Of a stretch of 64,000 nt of DNA, positions 34,201 through 46,245 are shown piece by piece. Each line of letters starts with the position of its first letter. Position 1 is the first letter of the stretch. Below the pieces are notes generated by a model. It did not search any database and was not told the DNA's origin. It was given only the letters and a program-made list of their open reading frames with translations. This stretch comes from Himantopus leucocephalus (taxonomy: Eukaryota > Chordata > Aves > Charadriiformes > Recurvirostridae). Location: positions 91,647,557-91,711,556 of the forward strand of contig RSEF01000001.1 in the NCBI GenBank assembly GCA_003993805.1, in the 5' to 3' direction. The translations under genes and the position numbers were made by a program.

Positions 34201-37200
34201 CCTTTGAGTTTTGTAAAGGGTTCCCCTCTAAGTATAATACCTTAGCAAGATGCTCTCCCATTCCCATAGGGACCTCACGTTCCTTTTCATTATCCGTTTT
34301 ATTACCCAGCAAAAGCACAGGTACATTCTCACCAGTTGTCTCCTGCAGAACAAAGAATAAATATCAACTGAGGCACTGTATTTAAAAAATCACAGATCAA
34401 GAGCATGAAAACTAACAAATGTCACACTGCAACGAGACATTTAAGACATCACATATGACCCAGGCACATGCCACTTTATTTACAAACATGCCAGGAATTA
34501 AAGTTGGATAAAAGGCAAGAAAAAGACAGAATGCTAGAGATTTCACTGATTTGGCATTTTTTAATAACAGCACAGAAGCTCATCAGACTCTATATTAAAA
34601 TGGAAGAGAGAAAACTACCATGCTACACAGGCTCTGACATTATGTGTTTATAGACACTGCTTTTCTAATTACATGGACAGGAAAATAATGACAACACCTG
34701 GGTACAATTATGCCAAATAAATTACATAAAGTAATGAAGACATACACAGAATAGGCCCCCGAAAATACACAGAATAGGCATGAATCAAAATTCATTCTGA
34801 AAATGGGTAGAATTATCACAATGAGTACATTCATAAAGTGGGCTGAATGCTGCAGGAGTAAATGGACTTGGCCTTCTGTCTTCAATTTAGCAACAGTTTG
34901 TAGTAAACAAAATTAGTCAGTAAAGATGAGTGAACTATTACAGCTTGGAAAAAGACTTTGACCACAATATTTGATTTTTCTGGATCAAAACCTGGAATTC
35001 TCCTCTAGCTTTTACCATACTCAATTATAACAATCACTGATTTGTTAAGACCATATACTTAATAAGGGCCTGTTCTTACAAAATACATGCTACTATCACT
35101 TCAGTAGAGCTACTCAGATGAGGCATAACTATGCCTGTTTGGAAACATTTGAATGAATGAGTCCTAATTTCAACTTGCAAAGTCACCTATTGGCCATTAC
35201 AGAAAACAGTGTGTTGTACTATAACACATGTCCAATAAAATCAGACCAAATGATCTTCACATACCAATTTGTCCCCTACTTTGTTAGCAGCAATAATCTG
35301 CAATAGTGAGCAAATAGGAAGTCACACTTTGCTCTCTCTAGCAGCTCAGTCCTTTATGGCAGCAGCCTCAGTTTTTTTGTTTTGTTTTTTTCTTTTGGCC
35401 ACCAGCAAATTCAGCTGCTTGCACTCTCAATATGTTGTCTATGAGCTACATGAGAAATATACATACCAAGAGAAAAAAAAGAGAATTTTTAATGAACTGA
35501 CGCCACTCAGTGGCATGGGCTATGATTTTGTTTTCATGTGGTTGAAAGGATGATCCCCAGGAAACTGAACTGTGTACCATGAGACAGTTTTATAGCACTA
35601 ATATAGATACTGTAGCTTTAAATTTATGGCTTAGCTTCACAACACAGTCAACATCCCGTGAGCTACATACTTGATTGTTAAACTGCTAGTGATAATCAGT
35701 GATTATCAGACCATCATCACTGATCCAAAGCACCGACTGGTGCCAGTGGTGATCCCATGGGAGTCATCAGCTAGATAACCTTTATGAGAAATCAGAGGAC
35801 TCCACGCTCGGCTTTCCCTAGCACTCATTTTAAGTCCTTAAAACCCTGGAATTGTGATTATTTTCATAGACACAGAGATTCCCAAAACAGCTTTACTGGT
35901 AACTGCAGACCAAAATCACTAACAAAAATGTAATTGTGACAACACAAGAAACATGCTGCTGTCTGTGCTTTGCCCTGCTAGTACTCCCTGTCCAGAAGAA
36001 GGCAGAGAATAATGACACCAGAGTTAGTTTAGTAAAAGTTATGTCATGTTACCTCAATGCTTATCAGCCACTGCTTGACAGCTGTGAATGTGTCTTTTGC
36101 TGTTATATCATACATCACAATGACACCATCAGCTTTTCTGAAAAACTGCTTGGTAATGCTTCGGTACCTACAAGTAAGAACCTGTTTATAGCTTTCTTCA
36201 ACAGAAGCAGCAATCTGACAATATAAGTAAAATTTTATAGTAATTTCCCCCTGCCACTCCCCCAAAGAAAGATGTTGCCAGTTTCTTCTAATTATTGAGT
36301 CTTAGTAAGGGTTAAACCCTTGTTAATTTGGTTTATATATGTATTATAAAATTCCATAAACTAGACAAGGGAGAAGCTGCAATACCGATCTTCACTGCAG
36401 ATCCTGTTTGAAAGGTGAAGCTTATTATGAATTGCAATAAGCAATCCCATTCTTCCTGAATCATCAGACCCCTCTTCCATTCAGCAAAGATTCACAGAAG
36501 ACACTACTACCACAAATTACTGCCACAGCAAATAAATTCTTTGCAAAAATATGTTTTTTGAAAGAAAGTGTTTGGAAAAGTTCTCTCCGCCTTCTTTAAT
36601 TGATTATGGGTTAGTCTGCGTAATCAGCTGCATATCTCACATTCTCCATCCTCTTTCATTTTAAGCTTGGAGCAGAAATTTCCACCTGACAAAGTGTTCT
36701 GCCTAAAGCTAGCTAGATTTCTGTTTGGGGCTTTTTTCCCAAGCTTCTTGTAGAAAACAGATCATTATCATCATCCTTGCAATTAGTAATAGAAAATTAC
36801 ACAATAGGTGAGGCGACGGGGAAGGAAATTGCCACTGAAAACTTACAAAAACTTGGAGATCTTCAACTACAACGGGATTGTTTTGGTGGCAAAACCCCTT
36901 CTTTTCTGAACTATTAATGCATTTTCTGCTATAGAAATAATTCCGGGTACATTTTAAAATCAGCCTTCTTCCTAAAGAAATTGCGTGGTACTACACTTTT
37001 AAGACCTTTAATAAGAATCTCTTTTACAGATTTGCAGCTTTTCAATGGACGCTTAGCCCCAAATCAGCATGTTATTGCTGCTAGGGGATGATCTAAACTG
37101 TGAATTCACTGGCTGTATTAGGAATACTCCTATATTTGTTCCTCTCCCAAGAAACACGATTAAGTCACAGAATCACAGAATCACAGAATCAGTCCATGCT

Positions 37201-40200
37201 TACTAATCTTCAAACAGATGGTTCAAGGAACAAAACCTTAGACCGTGTACCAGTTTTGACTGGGATAGAGTTAAATTTCATTGTACTAGCTTGTACAGGG
37301 GCTATGTTTTGGATTTGTGATGAAAACAGTGTTGGTAACACGCCATTTTAGTTACTGCTCAATGGTGTTTACACAGCAGCAAGACATTTTCTGCTTCTTG
37401 GACTGCCCTCCCAGTGAGTAGGCAGGGGTGCACAAGAAGTTGGGAGGGGGACACAGCTGGTACAGCTGACCCCAACTGACCAAATGGATATTCCATAGCA
37501 TATGACATTGTGCTCAGCAATAAAACTGCAGGGAGAAGAGAGGCTGGCTGAGGCTGCAGTTGCTCAGGGACTGCCTGGGCATCAATTGGTTGGTGGTGAG
37601 CAACTGAATTTTTTTGCATGAGTTGTTTTTTCTTGGTTTTGTTTCTATTCCTCTGTATTGGGTTTTTGGGTTTTTTTTTGGTGGTGGTGGGTTTGGTGTT
37701 TGGTTTGGGGGTTTTTTGGTGTTTGGTGAGGTTTTTTTTTTAAATTTAACTGTCTCTATTTCAACCAGAGTTTTCTCACTTTCACCCTTCTGATTCTCTC
37801 CCCAATCCCACTGGATCGGGGAGTGAGCAAGCAGCTGTGTAGTGCTTAGCGGACTACTAGGGTTAAACCACAACAGAATGTTTCTCACCTTTCCTGGCCA
37901 GCAGTGTCCCAGAGTTGCAGGACTACCTGGGTATTATCTACTGTGACGGTTTTCACATTGTAATCCACACCTATAACAGAAATACAAGGTAGGTTGTCTC
38001 TTTATATGTTCAGTTTGATCTTTGAAAACCTGATCCAGCAAATAGCAATTCCAGAAAGCAAACAAGATGGATACTTCATTAAAAATTATGTCCATAGTCT
38101 CTAATTATCACAGAAAAACAAGAGCTTTTATTTGCCAGAAGTTCTTCAGTAATAAAATACTGAATGTTAACAGAGTAGTTGAATTCTGTAAAAGATGTAA
38201 AATGAGTAACTTTCCAAATCAGGACACATGAGTCAAGGGTCCATTTGACAGTCCACAGCAGTCTAAGCCATTTAGCCTGGAATTGATGCTATATAACTTC
38301 AGTTGTCTGAAATGTCAATGCTTAGTCTGAGCTAGCCACACAGGCATCTTCTACAGTTAGTGGAAAAACACAAGGCACCACACTAAGGGGACAGTGGAAC
38401 CTAAGATAAATGCTGAAGATAAATGGATTGAATATGTGGAGAACCTCCTCCCCTCTTCAGAACACAGAAGTTGAGCTGACTGTGGTTAGGTTAGTCCCCT
38501 AATTTTTATGTGGCTAAATGAAAGTGAGACAAAAATAAATTTATCTAAATTTTTAAATTAATCCTCTCCCAATTCCCCTAACCTGTGACGATGTAAGTAT
38601 CTTCTGGATATTTATAACAATAATTAGTCTTAAATATTAATCAGTCACTGCCTCCTCCTAATGACAACCTGCATTTTCTTGTATCACATTGTACTGTATC
38701 ATACGGAATCATAGAATAATTCAGGCTCGAAGGGACCTCACTAGGTCATCAACAATTTCTTCCATATCAATGGGATTTTTACCACTGGCATTAATGAAGA
38801 AGCATCCAAGCCCACATTCCTTCAATGGGCAATTAAGAAATCTGAATGGAGGATATATCCATTGCTTATATCTCAAGGGAAGAAATTTGAGTTATTCTGC
38901 AGAAATTCAGTAACATTCTTCTCCAGCTTGTTCACTTTGACTTTTCAACTATCTGTATCTTGACAGCCATAGTCCACACCTGTGAAACTTGTTGATGTGA
39001 TGACTAAATCAAAGCTGTGACAAATACTTTCTTGCCATTGCATTTGCAAGAACACTGGACCACCAGCCAAAAGATGAAAAGGTCAGATGCGTTTCGGTGC
39101 TTCCTCTGGAAGCTCCAGGCAATTGCACACACTGTGTAAGATCCCAGAGTCTAGAGAAGCATATCAGCCATTTACAAGACATCATGGATAGGACATAGCA
39201 ACAGACTCTTAAATGTACACAATTGCATGTAAGTGTCTATGCTGCCATTACAGTTAATTAAGATCTAGTCAATGAAGAGCTAGGAGTCTAGGAAATGACT
39301 AATCTCAGTCTGCAGTAGGCATCAAGGGTCAGATTAATTGGTCCCTAAGCCTCTCTGACTGGACTGATTAGGAGAGGATGGCGAGGCAGAATTCAGCCAT
39401 TTGCTCACAGGCACCTAGTGCTATCCGAGATGACATCTGATATTCAAAACATCCGTTTCAACCTGTCAGGCCACCCAGGAGACCTGTTCTCTTCCAAAAC
39501 AGCAGCTGAAGGCCAGGTGAAATACCTCATAGTGCCAAAATTAATTTAAATCCCTGTATCTTAAATCTTCCCTGACTCTAATGTAAACATAGATACTCAA
39601 CATACCAGTGGAAATTTAAACTCATGTGTCTTTATCTACCCCATAAGTCAAGGGAGCTACAGCATCTGCTCACCTGGATGTTCCTAGATTGTCACAAATG
39701 CAAGACAAATCCATTAATTTAAATACCTTTTATTGTGAACAAGTTTTGTTTCATATATGCTGCAGAATAAGTAAGACCTAAATACAGACCAAGTATAATG
39801 AATCTAGTCATTTACAGTAACTCCACTGCATTGCAATAACCTATACTTCAGTTTTAGTACCTTGATTATGTGTCTGACTTTTGAAAGTTTAGTTTACAAC
39901 TTCAGGCAATGTAAGTACAACATAGGCTTTGAAATGTTTGGCTTTGAAAACACTGGTCCAACATATTTCTTTGGTGCTTAGTATAACGCTAAATCTCCAA
40001 ATGTAATTCAGATATTCTACTTTCTCTTTAAAACAAAATCAGATTACTTAGAGGGATAGAGATGGGGTATGGTGGTGGGATGGTTAGTACAGTGTGGTAC
40101 AGAGGACAGGATATCAGTTTCATAACAGAGAGATCTACAAGGAAATTCTAGCTTCACTGAAATCAGTAGGATTTTTTCTGATTTATTTCAGTGCTGCCAG

Positions 40201-40628
40201 GATTTCAGTATGGAATCTACTCTGAAATGTCTTCATCAATTATCTGCTTCCCAGATTAGGAGAACTCACTTTGCATGTCCTACTCTCCTTTTGGATAATG
40301 GCTTGTACAACATCTGTATGTTTCTGTTTTATAACACAGGGCCTGATCTCAGTAGAAGCTGCTAAGTACTGTTGGAACAAAAATAGTAATAGTAATAATG
40401 TTTCTTAAACTTACCTACAGTAGCAGCTGTGCCTGGGAAAAAACAATCTTCACAAAATCGCCTTAAGAATGAAGTCTTTCCAACACTTGAATTGCCCACA
40501 AAAATAATCTTGAACAAGCGGTCTGGGACAGACTTTATCCTCTCCTCCTTCAAGTAAAAGCAAACATTAGTCTCCAACTGTTCTATAAATCCTGCTGCCT
40601 CTTCAATTTGCCTTGTCTTGAAGGCTAA
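28188..40628 (-). CDS. CRACR2A: CRACR2A, Rab GTPase half (six exons)
   Basis: Exons 40415-40628, 37889-37970, 36053-36167, 34241-34342, 29177-29253 and 28188-28278 join in phase to 226 residues plus TAA. They form a complete Rab fold: P-loop GNSSVGKT (45-52), switch I threonine T70, WDTAGQE (92-98), GNKTD (150-154), ECSAY (179-183). The protein ends SCCIRT, a CCXXX geranylgeranylation signal like that of Rab11. The phrase VPVLLLGNK and the EKEREVP segment are typical of CRACR2A, the large EF-hand/coiled-coil Rab that regulates store-operated calcium entry and vesicle traffic in T cells. Human CRACR2A ends in CCG, so the tail differs. The first 34 residues, rich in Glu and Gln, could be the end of a linker or coil. 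EF-hand exons were not found upstream. RAB44 and RASEF are alternatives, but the position between PRMT8 and PARP11 favours CRACR2A. Confidence 0.9.
29177..29253 (-). CDS. CRACR2A: CRACR2A exon: SA motif
   Basis: 77 bp, acceptor GATTCTAG, donor GTAAGA. It encodes [20 protein letters not shown] and then VLHLA, with the G5 Ser-Ala motif, ending with two bases of a split arginine codon. Confidence 0.93.
29254..34240 (-). other. CRACR2A intron, 4987 bp
   Basis: Bounded by GTATTA and CTAG on minus. It holds a purine tract near 33.87-33.99 kb and otherwise unrecognised AT-rich DNA. A 171-codon + strand frame at 31776-32291 has no recognisable content. Confidence 0.75.
33869..33990 (+). repeat. Long purine (GA-rich) tract
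   Basis: About 120 bases almost entirely A and G on the + strand (GAGAGAAAAAAGAGAGAG-type), hence a polypyrimidine tract on the transcribed CRACR2A strand. It lies about 250 bp downstream of exon 34241-34342. Confidence 0.9.
34241..34342 (-). CDS. CRACR2A: CRACR2A exon: NKxD motif
   Basis: 102 bp, phase 0 at both ends, acceptor CTGCAG, donor GTATTA. It encodes [20 protein letters not shown] and then MGEHLAK. NKTD is the guanine-specificity motif. The donor is a weaker match to consensus than its neighbours. Confidence 0.93.
34343..36052 (-). other. CRACR2A intron, 1710 bp
   Basis: Nothing recognised between the two well-supported exons. Confidence 0.75.
36053..36167 (-). CDS. CRACR2A: CRACR2A exon: switch II to helix 3
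   Basis: 115 bp, acceptor CTTGTAG, donor GTAACA. It encodes [20 protein letters not shown] and ends WLISIE in phase 0. The RKADG segment is characteristic of CRACR2A. Confidence 0.94.
36168..37888 (-). other. CRACR2A intron, 1721 bp, with solo LTR
   Basis: The right third is filled by the solo LTR at 37246-37875. A short run of CACAGAATCACAGAATC (37166-37191), like a CR1 3' tail, lies just left of it. Confidence 0.8.
37246..37875 (+). mobile_element. Solo LTR, antisense inside CRACR2A
   Basis: The 630-bp element starts TGTACCAGTTTTGACTGGGA and ends GGTTAAACCACAACA. I recognise internal landmarks of a common avian ERVL-type LTR, such as 'GACAGCTGACCCCAACTGACC' in part, and 'CTGATTCTCTCCCCAATCCC'. 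Flanks GACCG (37241-37245) and GAATG (37876-37880) agree at 3 of 5 bases, a possible decayed target duplication. It contains a G/T-rich expansion (about 37660-37735). It shares its end, AAACCACAACA, with the LTR at 21648-22419. Confidence 0.88.
37889..37970 (-). CDS. CRACR2A: CRACR2A exon: WDTAGQE
   Basis: 82 bp, acceptor TTATAG, donor GTGAGA. It encodes [14 protein letters not shown] and then [10 protein letters not shown], the G3 motif with the catalytic glutamine. A solo LTR ends only 13 bp beyond this exon's donor edge. Confidence 0.94.
37971..40414 (-). other. CRACR2A intron, 2444 bp
   Basis: Bounded by GTAAGT (40414) and TATAG (37971). It contains one short CR1 tail fragment near 38.70 kb and no extra exon that I recognise. 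Confidence 0.8.
38698..38755 (-). mobile_element. Short CR1 3' tail fragment
   Basis: ATCATACGGAATCATAGAAT followed by 'CAGGCTCGAAGGGACCTC' and 'TAGGTCATC' is the 3' end of a CR1 copy on the minus strand, truncated to under 100 bp. Confidence 0.7.
40415..40628 (-). CDS. CRACR2A: CRACR2A exon: linker and P-loop
   Basis: 214 bp, after acceptor CATCTCAG and before donor GTAAGT. It encodes a charged linker ([14 protein letters not shown]), then [20 protein letters not shown] with the phosphate-binding loop, and [13 protein letters not shown] with the switch I threonine. It ends one base into the next glycine codon. The upper edge was chosen from the acceptor and the open frame. Confidence 0.88.
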
Positions 40629-41699
40629 CTGAGATGGGAAAAAGAAGAGATTTTATCCTATCATGTTCACCATTACTTATAAAGCAATATTCTGTTTCTT
40701 AAAATAACTCAGCATTTAAAATGTTTGCCATGCATCATTCCAGATCATTTGAAGTGCAGTGATTTGGACTGAGCTCTGGAAGTACACTGAATATGAACCT
40801 TGACATGAAACTGCATTGAAAAATGCAGGAAATTCCCAAAAGAAAATTATGTCTATCCCTGCAAATCAAAACCCATAAAGCTTAACACAGCTCTGCTCAG
40901 TTGTTTCATCCTATACCAATGACACAAAGGAAACAGCACATCTTCCCCTAGATAACAGAAGCAAAGTCAAAATTTTTTGGCTTATGCCATCTATCACCAG
41001 ATTCTTCTCTCTGCTACTACTGTGGAGCTAAGAGCTTCCACAGAATTACTGCATTTCTACATCCATTTATCATTACAGGCAGAAGCATGGTGGAAAGAGA
41101 CAGAGGAAGAATTAGACCGAGTTAATCAGGCTGTAAACATTCAGCTGTGTTTCCGTCATTTAGTTTTTTAAGCAGAAAGAAGAACAATTTGTTCATGTCC
41201 TGTTTACTGCAGGCTAAGCTAAGTGCACGCTGCAGAGAATATTTATATCCTGTCAAGTAGGTCATCATTCCCAAGACCTCTGTATGTAGCTCAGGAGTTG
41301 CTTAGGGAAGAACACTGTAGCACCATCTGGTTTGCAGGGGGTGACCTAGCTGGCCTCTTCTATTTTGTGCAAAGGTGGGGGAGGAAGAGTGAGACAGTGA
41401 GTTTGTTCTTAATGCTTCAAGAAGGGGAGCAAGATCATGGATGCTCCTGGCATTAGTTTCTTGGGCCAGGGGTTGTGAGGAGAGAGAGGAGGGAAGGGGA
41501 GGGAGGGAAAAGCCCTCTGCCAGGCATTTGAAATACAAAATCTCTAAGACTTCTGACTTCAAGAAGACATCAGAACTGAACTCACTGCCCGACAGTCCTT
41601 TGAATGGGACACTGAAGTCTAGCCTTGCAAATGCTTTCTACAAATATACCAAAGCCTTGTAGAAAGAAGCAGAAACAATACAGAGCTGCACTTGAGGGC

Positions 41700-41719
41700 G
41701 GGGGGGGGGGGGGGGGGGN
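41700..41719. repeat. Poly-G run ending in N
   Basis: Nineteen G followed by a single N. The length is unreliable, and this is a likely sequencing or assembly stop. Confidence 0.95.
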
Positions 41720-44700
41720 TGCCATCTTCCTTAGTATGAAAAAAATTCTTTCACTGATGTAAATTTTGGGGACAAAAACACGTATCTCTTTCATGATCTG
41801 GGCTAACAGCCCATTACAACTACACAGAGGTTTCTCATCTCATTATTCACTTCTCCTTTTCTATTAAAATCTCAAACACCACTGCAACTATAGGCTGCTA
41901 GTAATACACATACGTCTATATAAAGCACATTTGCAGTTCCACAGAAAAACTTTCCCAGCTTATTAGTCTGTATGCTCTAGGAAAAAAACAAGTTAACATA
42001 CAATCATTAGCTTGGCACTATTTTCACAGTGCTTTTGAGAACACTAACTAAATACATGGACTATATGACCTGAAATACCTTGTCCCGGGTGGTCATATAC
42101 ATCTCAGTAGAACTTAAAGACACCAGAGGCCTTCAGCTCAACTCCCAACATAACAGGCAGTCATTTTTCATTGAGATGTATCAAATCCACTCATGAAAAT
42201 AACCTTAATAATCAAACTTGATTCTAAAACTGCACCTGAACACTATACTAAGGGAAGAGCTACTTCATAGTCTGCTTCAACAAAGTCCTGATGGGATAAC
42301 AGAATAGCAGCAGGATGTAAATTTACTTTAGCTTACAGTGCAGTCTGGAAAAGTCTTCCCTAGATGTGTCTTTTGAGTGGTCCTCATATAAACAGTAGCC
42401 AGGTCAAGCAATATACCTACCTTTTGTGCAATTTAACACAAATGTGGAAGATAGCAAGTATAAACATAGTGGTTCATGTTCCATATTGGAAGAACAGAGG
42501 GGAGAGGAACTGCATCTCAGGCAGAAGTTTTGGACAGAAAATCTTGCTTTAATTTCCACTATGGTTCCTTCAGGTGTTTTCCCAACCACATTTTTGCTTA
42601 TGCTAACTGCAGCTTCATCTTCATAGCCACTCAGAAAAATGTTCTACCTGACTTAACAAAAGAGCAGTTGCTGGCCCCATGTACTGCTGCAACTTCTTAA
42701 GACACTTTCAGCAGTCATTCCATAGGATGGAAATGGACTTGTTCATTTCTAAAAGGAGAAGAAATTTACATTGGTTCTACTCGCCTAAAAGATGCAGTAG
42801 GTCATAAAGGATTAGCAGCTAAACGACTGTGAATGTAAGGTGAATAGGAAGGCTTAATGCCAGCAGCTAGGAGCCTGAGTTCAGTATAGTAAGCAACGAG
42901 ATCATGTAATGGAGTCATACAAAGCCACACAGACTACAGGTACGCAAATAGCAATGAACTGAAAAATACAGGTTGTCTCAGACCCTTCATCTTCCTAGTG
43001 CAAAACAGAGAATGATGAGACTTCGTATCTGAGTGAGCTACATATGTAACAACTGAATGGAATCATCCTGCCTTCTTTGCACAAGCATTTCTAGATCCTC
43101 CACCCCTTCCCACTGCAGATCCTTTCAGGAGCAAAACATGAGGGGAGAGAAGGACTGGCTGCAGAAGACAGTCTAGTTGACATATGGCCCAAGACTCACA
43201 CCTCATAACTCATGATGCAGCAAGCAGGGAGTCGTATTTTTCTGAAGTTTTCTTCAGCTCCAGCTGAGGATTATATGCAGAGCTTCCCTGAAAACACTTA
43301 CTAATTGAATACCACTCCTCCTAGCCCAGGCATGCTGTCAGTGTGCAAGCACTGTATGGAACAAGATCACTTCTGACATCTAAATCTCATGGTCAAAAAG
43401 TGGTGATCCCAAGAGCTATCATTTAGGCAATGCACAGTTGTATGAGAAACTCATCAGACTACAGCTGGTGTATGGAAGGAGACAAAGAACTACTCGCACA
43501 AAGTGGCAGTGGTCAGACACTTACACAGCCTAAAGACTGCCCTAAGCAATGGAAAGCCATCAACTAAATAGTCTTGGCAGGCCTAGTCAGCAGGCCAAGA
43601 GGACCGTGCAGGACCACACACATACTTCAGTGCCACACGGACGGTTTACCAGAAATGAGTATTCTGCTGCATTTTTTTTTTAACTGAATTTTAAAAAAAC
43701 AAGCAAAAAACCAACCCAAACTAAGGGCTGGGCTAAGGCACTGACATTTCTTGGGAAAAAAAAAAAAGGAATTCCCAGTTCTAAGTGATCTTTGGAAATG
43801 AACTTCTTGTTTACCCTCATGATGTTTCTTCAGAAACTGAAACAAAGTGTTTTCAACAACGAGGCAGGAGATATTTTATGATTTCTTCTCTGCCCTCCCT
43901 GCTTGCTTTCAATTGCTCTTCAGAAAAAAACCCGCAAATTCTAAGAAACAAGATCTGAGAGAACGCCCAGTTCCTACCCAGCTGAGAGGATGTACTTTCA
44001 AGGGGCATGACTGCTGAAAGAGATGACCTGATGACCTACCTGGCTTTTTCTCTCCTGAAGTCCAATGATACCATACTTCGAAAACGTGATACAAAGTAAG
44101 TCACATAGCACGGAAGAAGTATGCATTGTATTAAACCATCATAAAGGATGAAGCTCTGTTCTGTGCCCTAGACTTTTTATTAAAATGTACCACTTAGAAT
44201 TTATTATGTAACCATGGCATAATCCTATCATAATTTTCATGATAAGCTGGCTTCTTCTAAAAGAACTATATAATTATGACCAAGTATACCTATTTTTCCT
44301 AATCTTTTTAATATGTGCTTCAAGAATCTAAAAATGAGTAACACTTAACAATGATACTAAAATTAGAAAACAAGCACAGCTAGCTCTGAAGCAATAGCGG
44401 TACAAGGAAGACTTTAGGCTCCAAAGAAACATATCTTCCAGCATATTGTTTTAAGGATTCTTACTGCATGGTGAATTCATTGTTAACATGCTCATACAAG
44501 CTAGAGCTGAAAAAAAAAATCTGGATTTCAATTTACTAATTAAAAGTATTCTCAAAAAATAATTAAGAAGTAAAGATATTTGCTCTCATTATTTCTCAGA
44601 CAGTGTAACAGCTACCAAAGCAGACTCAAAAGTATCAGAATATGAGAAATGTCACTTTTTGACAAAAAACACCCCACCAACTTTTCAAAATAAGAGTTGC

Positions 44701-44867
44701 TTCTTTTTTTAGACAATTGCCACCTTTCAGTGGATCTTATGTCATCTATTACAAGGCTTAACTTCACTCTTCCTAAACAGTCCTTCAGATGTAGGTATAT
44801 ACACACATTGTCTGCAGTTACCATTCCTTTAGGTTGCGTTTCCCTTCTTTGCACCTTCAACACTTAC

Positions 44868-44923
44868 CTGCAGTACATTTCCATCTCCCTCTTAATGCAA
44901 TGGCTTAATTTGTTATGCTTTAA
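44868..44923 (-). other. Weak candidate CRACR2A coiled-coil exon
   Basis: Reading minus, acceptor CTGTTTTTAAG precedes a 56-bp open segment ending at a perfect donor CTGCAG/GTAAGTG. It encodes LKHNKLSHCIKREMEMYC plus two bases of a split codon. The part KREMEMYC resembles the EKEMEVYR segment I remember from the human CRACR2A coiled coil. The match is short, and the exon that should follow was not found. It may be chance or a decayed exon. Confidence 0.22.
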
Positions 44924-45000
44924 CTTAAAAACAGAAAACTAAATAATTTTAGATTCTAAGAATAATGCGTTACCCTTCAACACCACTTCACATTTTCCAA

Positions 45001-46245
45001 GGTAGAATAGAATAGAATAGTTCCAGTTGGAAGGGACCTACAATGGTCATCTAGTCCAACTGTCTGACCACTTCAAGGCTGACCAAAAGTTAAAGCATGT
45101 TCCTAAGGGCATTCTCCAAATGTCTCTTAAACACTGACAGTCATGAGGCATCGACTGCCCCTCTAGGAAGCCTGTTCCAGTGTTTGACCACCCTCTTGGT
45201 NNNNNNNNNNNNNNNNNNNNNNNNNNNNNNNNNNNNNNNNNNNNNNNNNNNNNNNNNNNNNNNNNNNNNNNNNNNNNNNNNNNNNNNNNNNNNNNNNNNN
45301 TGGGACCTCTCCAGACTCCCAAGACCGTTGAAAAATAATGGAGAGAGGTCCTGCGATGACATAGAACAGCTCATTCTGTACCCTGGGCCGAATCCTATTG
45401 GGCCCCATAGATTTATGTGCATCCAGCTGGAACAGCAAGTCTCAAGCAAGTTCAGGGTCGCATGGGAGTTTATCATCCTCCCAGTCGCAGTCTTCCAACA
45501 CAGGGCTCTGGGGGGCCCAAGGCCCATCATCAGTGTTGAAGACAGAGGTGAAGAAGGCATTAATGTTTCTGCTTTGTCTACGTTCCTATTTGTGAGGTGA
45601 CTGACCCTGTCAAGCAATGGACCAATGTTATCTCTGATTCTCCTTTAGCAGTTAACATATTTAGAGAAGCCCTTTTTGTTGTCCTTCACAGTGCTNCTCC
45701 TTTAGCAGTTAACATATTTAGAGAAGCCCTTTTTGTTGTCCTTCACAGTGCTGGCCTGCTTGAACTCTAATCAAGCTTTGGCCACATGAATTTTCTCTCT
45801 ACAGTGGCAAACAGCATCTCACTAGTCCTCCCATGTTGCCTGTCCTTGCTTCCAGTGTCTGTACACTTGCCTTTTCTGCCTAAGTTCTAGAAGAAGATCC
45901 CTGCTCAGCCAAGCTGGCCTTCTGCCCTGGTTTGTTGACTTCCCACACTTTGGAATTGCCTGCTTCTGCGCTCTTAAAAGATGGCTCTTAAAAAGTGACC
46001 AGCATTCATGCACTCCAATACCTTCAAAAGCAGTTTCCCAGGGGACCTTACTAACTAGCTCCTTCAGCAGTCCAAAGTCTGCTCTCCCCATATTCAGGGC
46101 TGAAGTTTTGCTCGCAGTTTTTCTCCTACCTCCAGTGATTTGAAACTCAACTACTTCATGGTCACTGTGACCAAGACAGCCGCCAATCACCACTTCACCT
46201 GCAAGACCTTCTCTGTTTGTAAACAACAAATCTAGGGCATTCATC
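45001..46245 (-). mobile_element. CR1 LINE with assembly gap
   Basis: The left end has TAGAATAGAATAGAATAG and GTTGGAAGGGACC, the CR1 3' tail. Minus-strand frames include VKHWNRLPRGAVDAS (3' region) and, at 45822-46244, the endonuclease-side ORF2 segment with LDLLFTNREGLAGEVVIGG, SDHEVVEFQITGG and RPAWLSRDLLLELRQKR. A 100-N gap (45201-45300) and a false duplication at 45640-45752 lie inside. Stops and frameshifts make it inactive. Confidence 0.92.
45201..45300. other. 100-N assembly gap
   Basis: Exactly 100 N, the usual placeholder for a gap of unknown size, inside a CR1 copy. Confidence 0.99.

Larger units (their letters stand above)
40629..45000 (-). other. Expected upstream CRACR2A region, no certain exon
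   Basis: CRACR2A exons for the coiled coil and EF hands would be expected here or further right. I recognise none with confidence. One weak candidate lies at 44868-44923. A poly-G run with one N is at 41700-41719. Confidence 0.45.

Noticed and set aside
43209..43287. Possible CRACR2A exon reading GSSAYNPQLELKKTSEKYDS on minus
   Set aside because: The acceptor TTTTCAG is good and the text looks coil-like, but a TGA stops the only open frame before any donor.
45097..45617. Long frames across the 100-N gap on both strands
   Set aside because: They are open only because N translates as X. The sequence is CR1.
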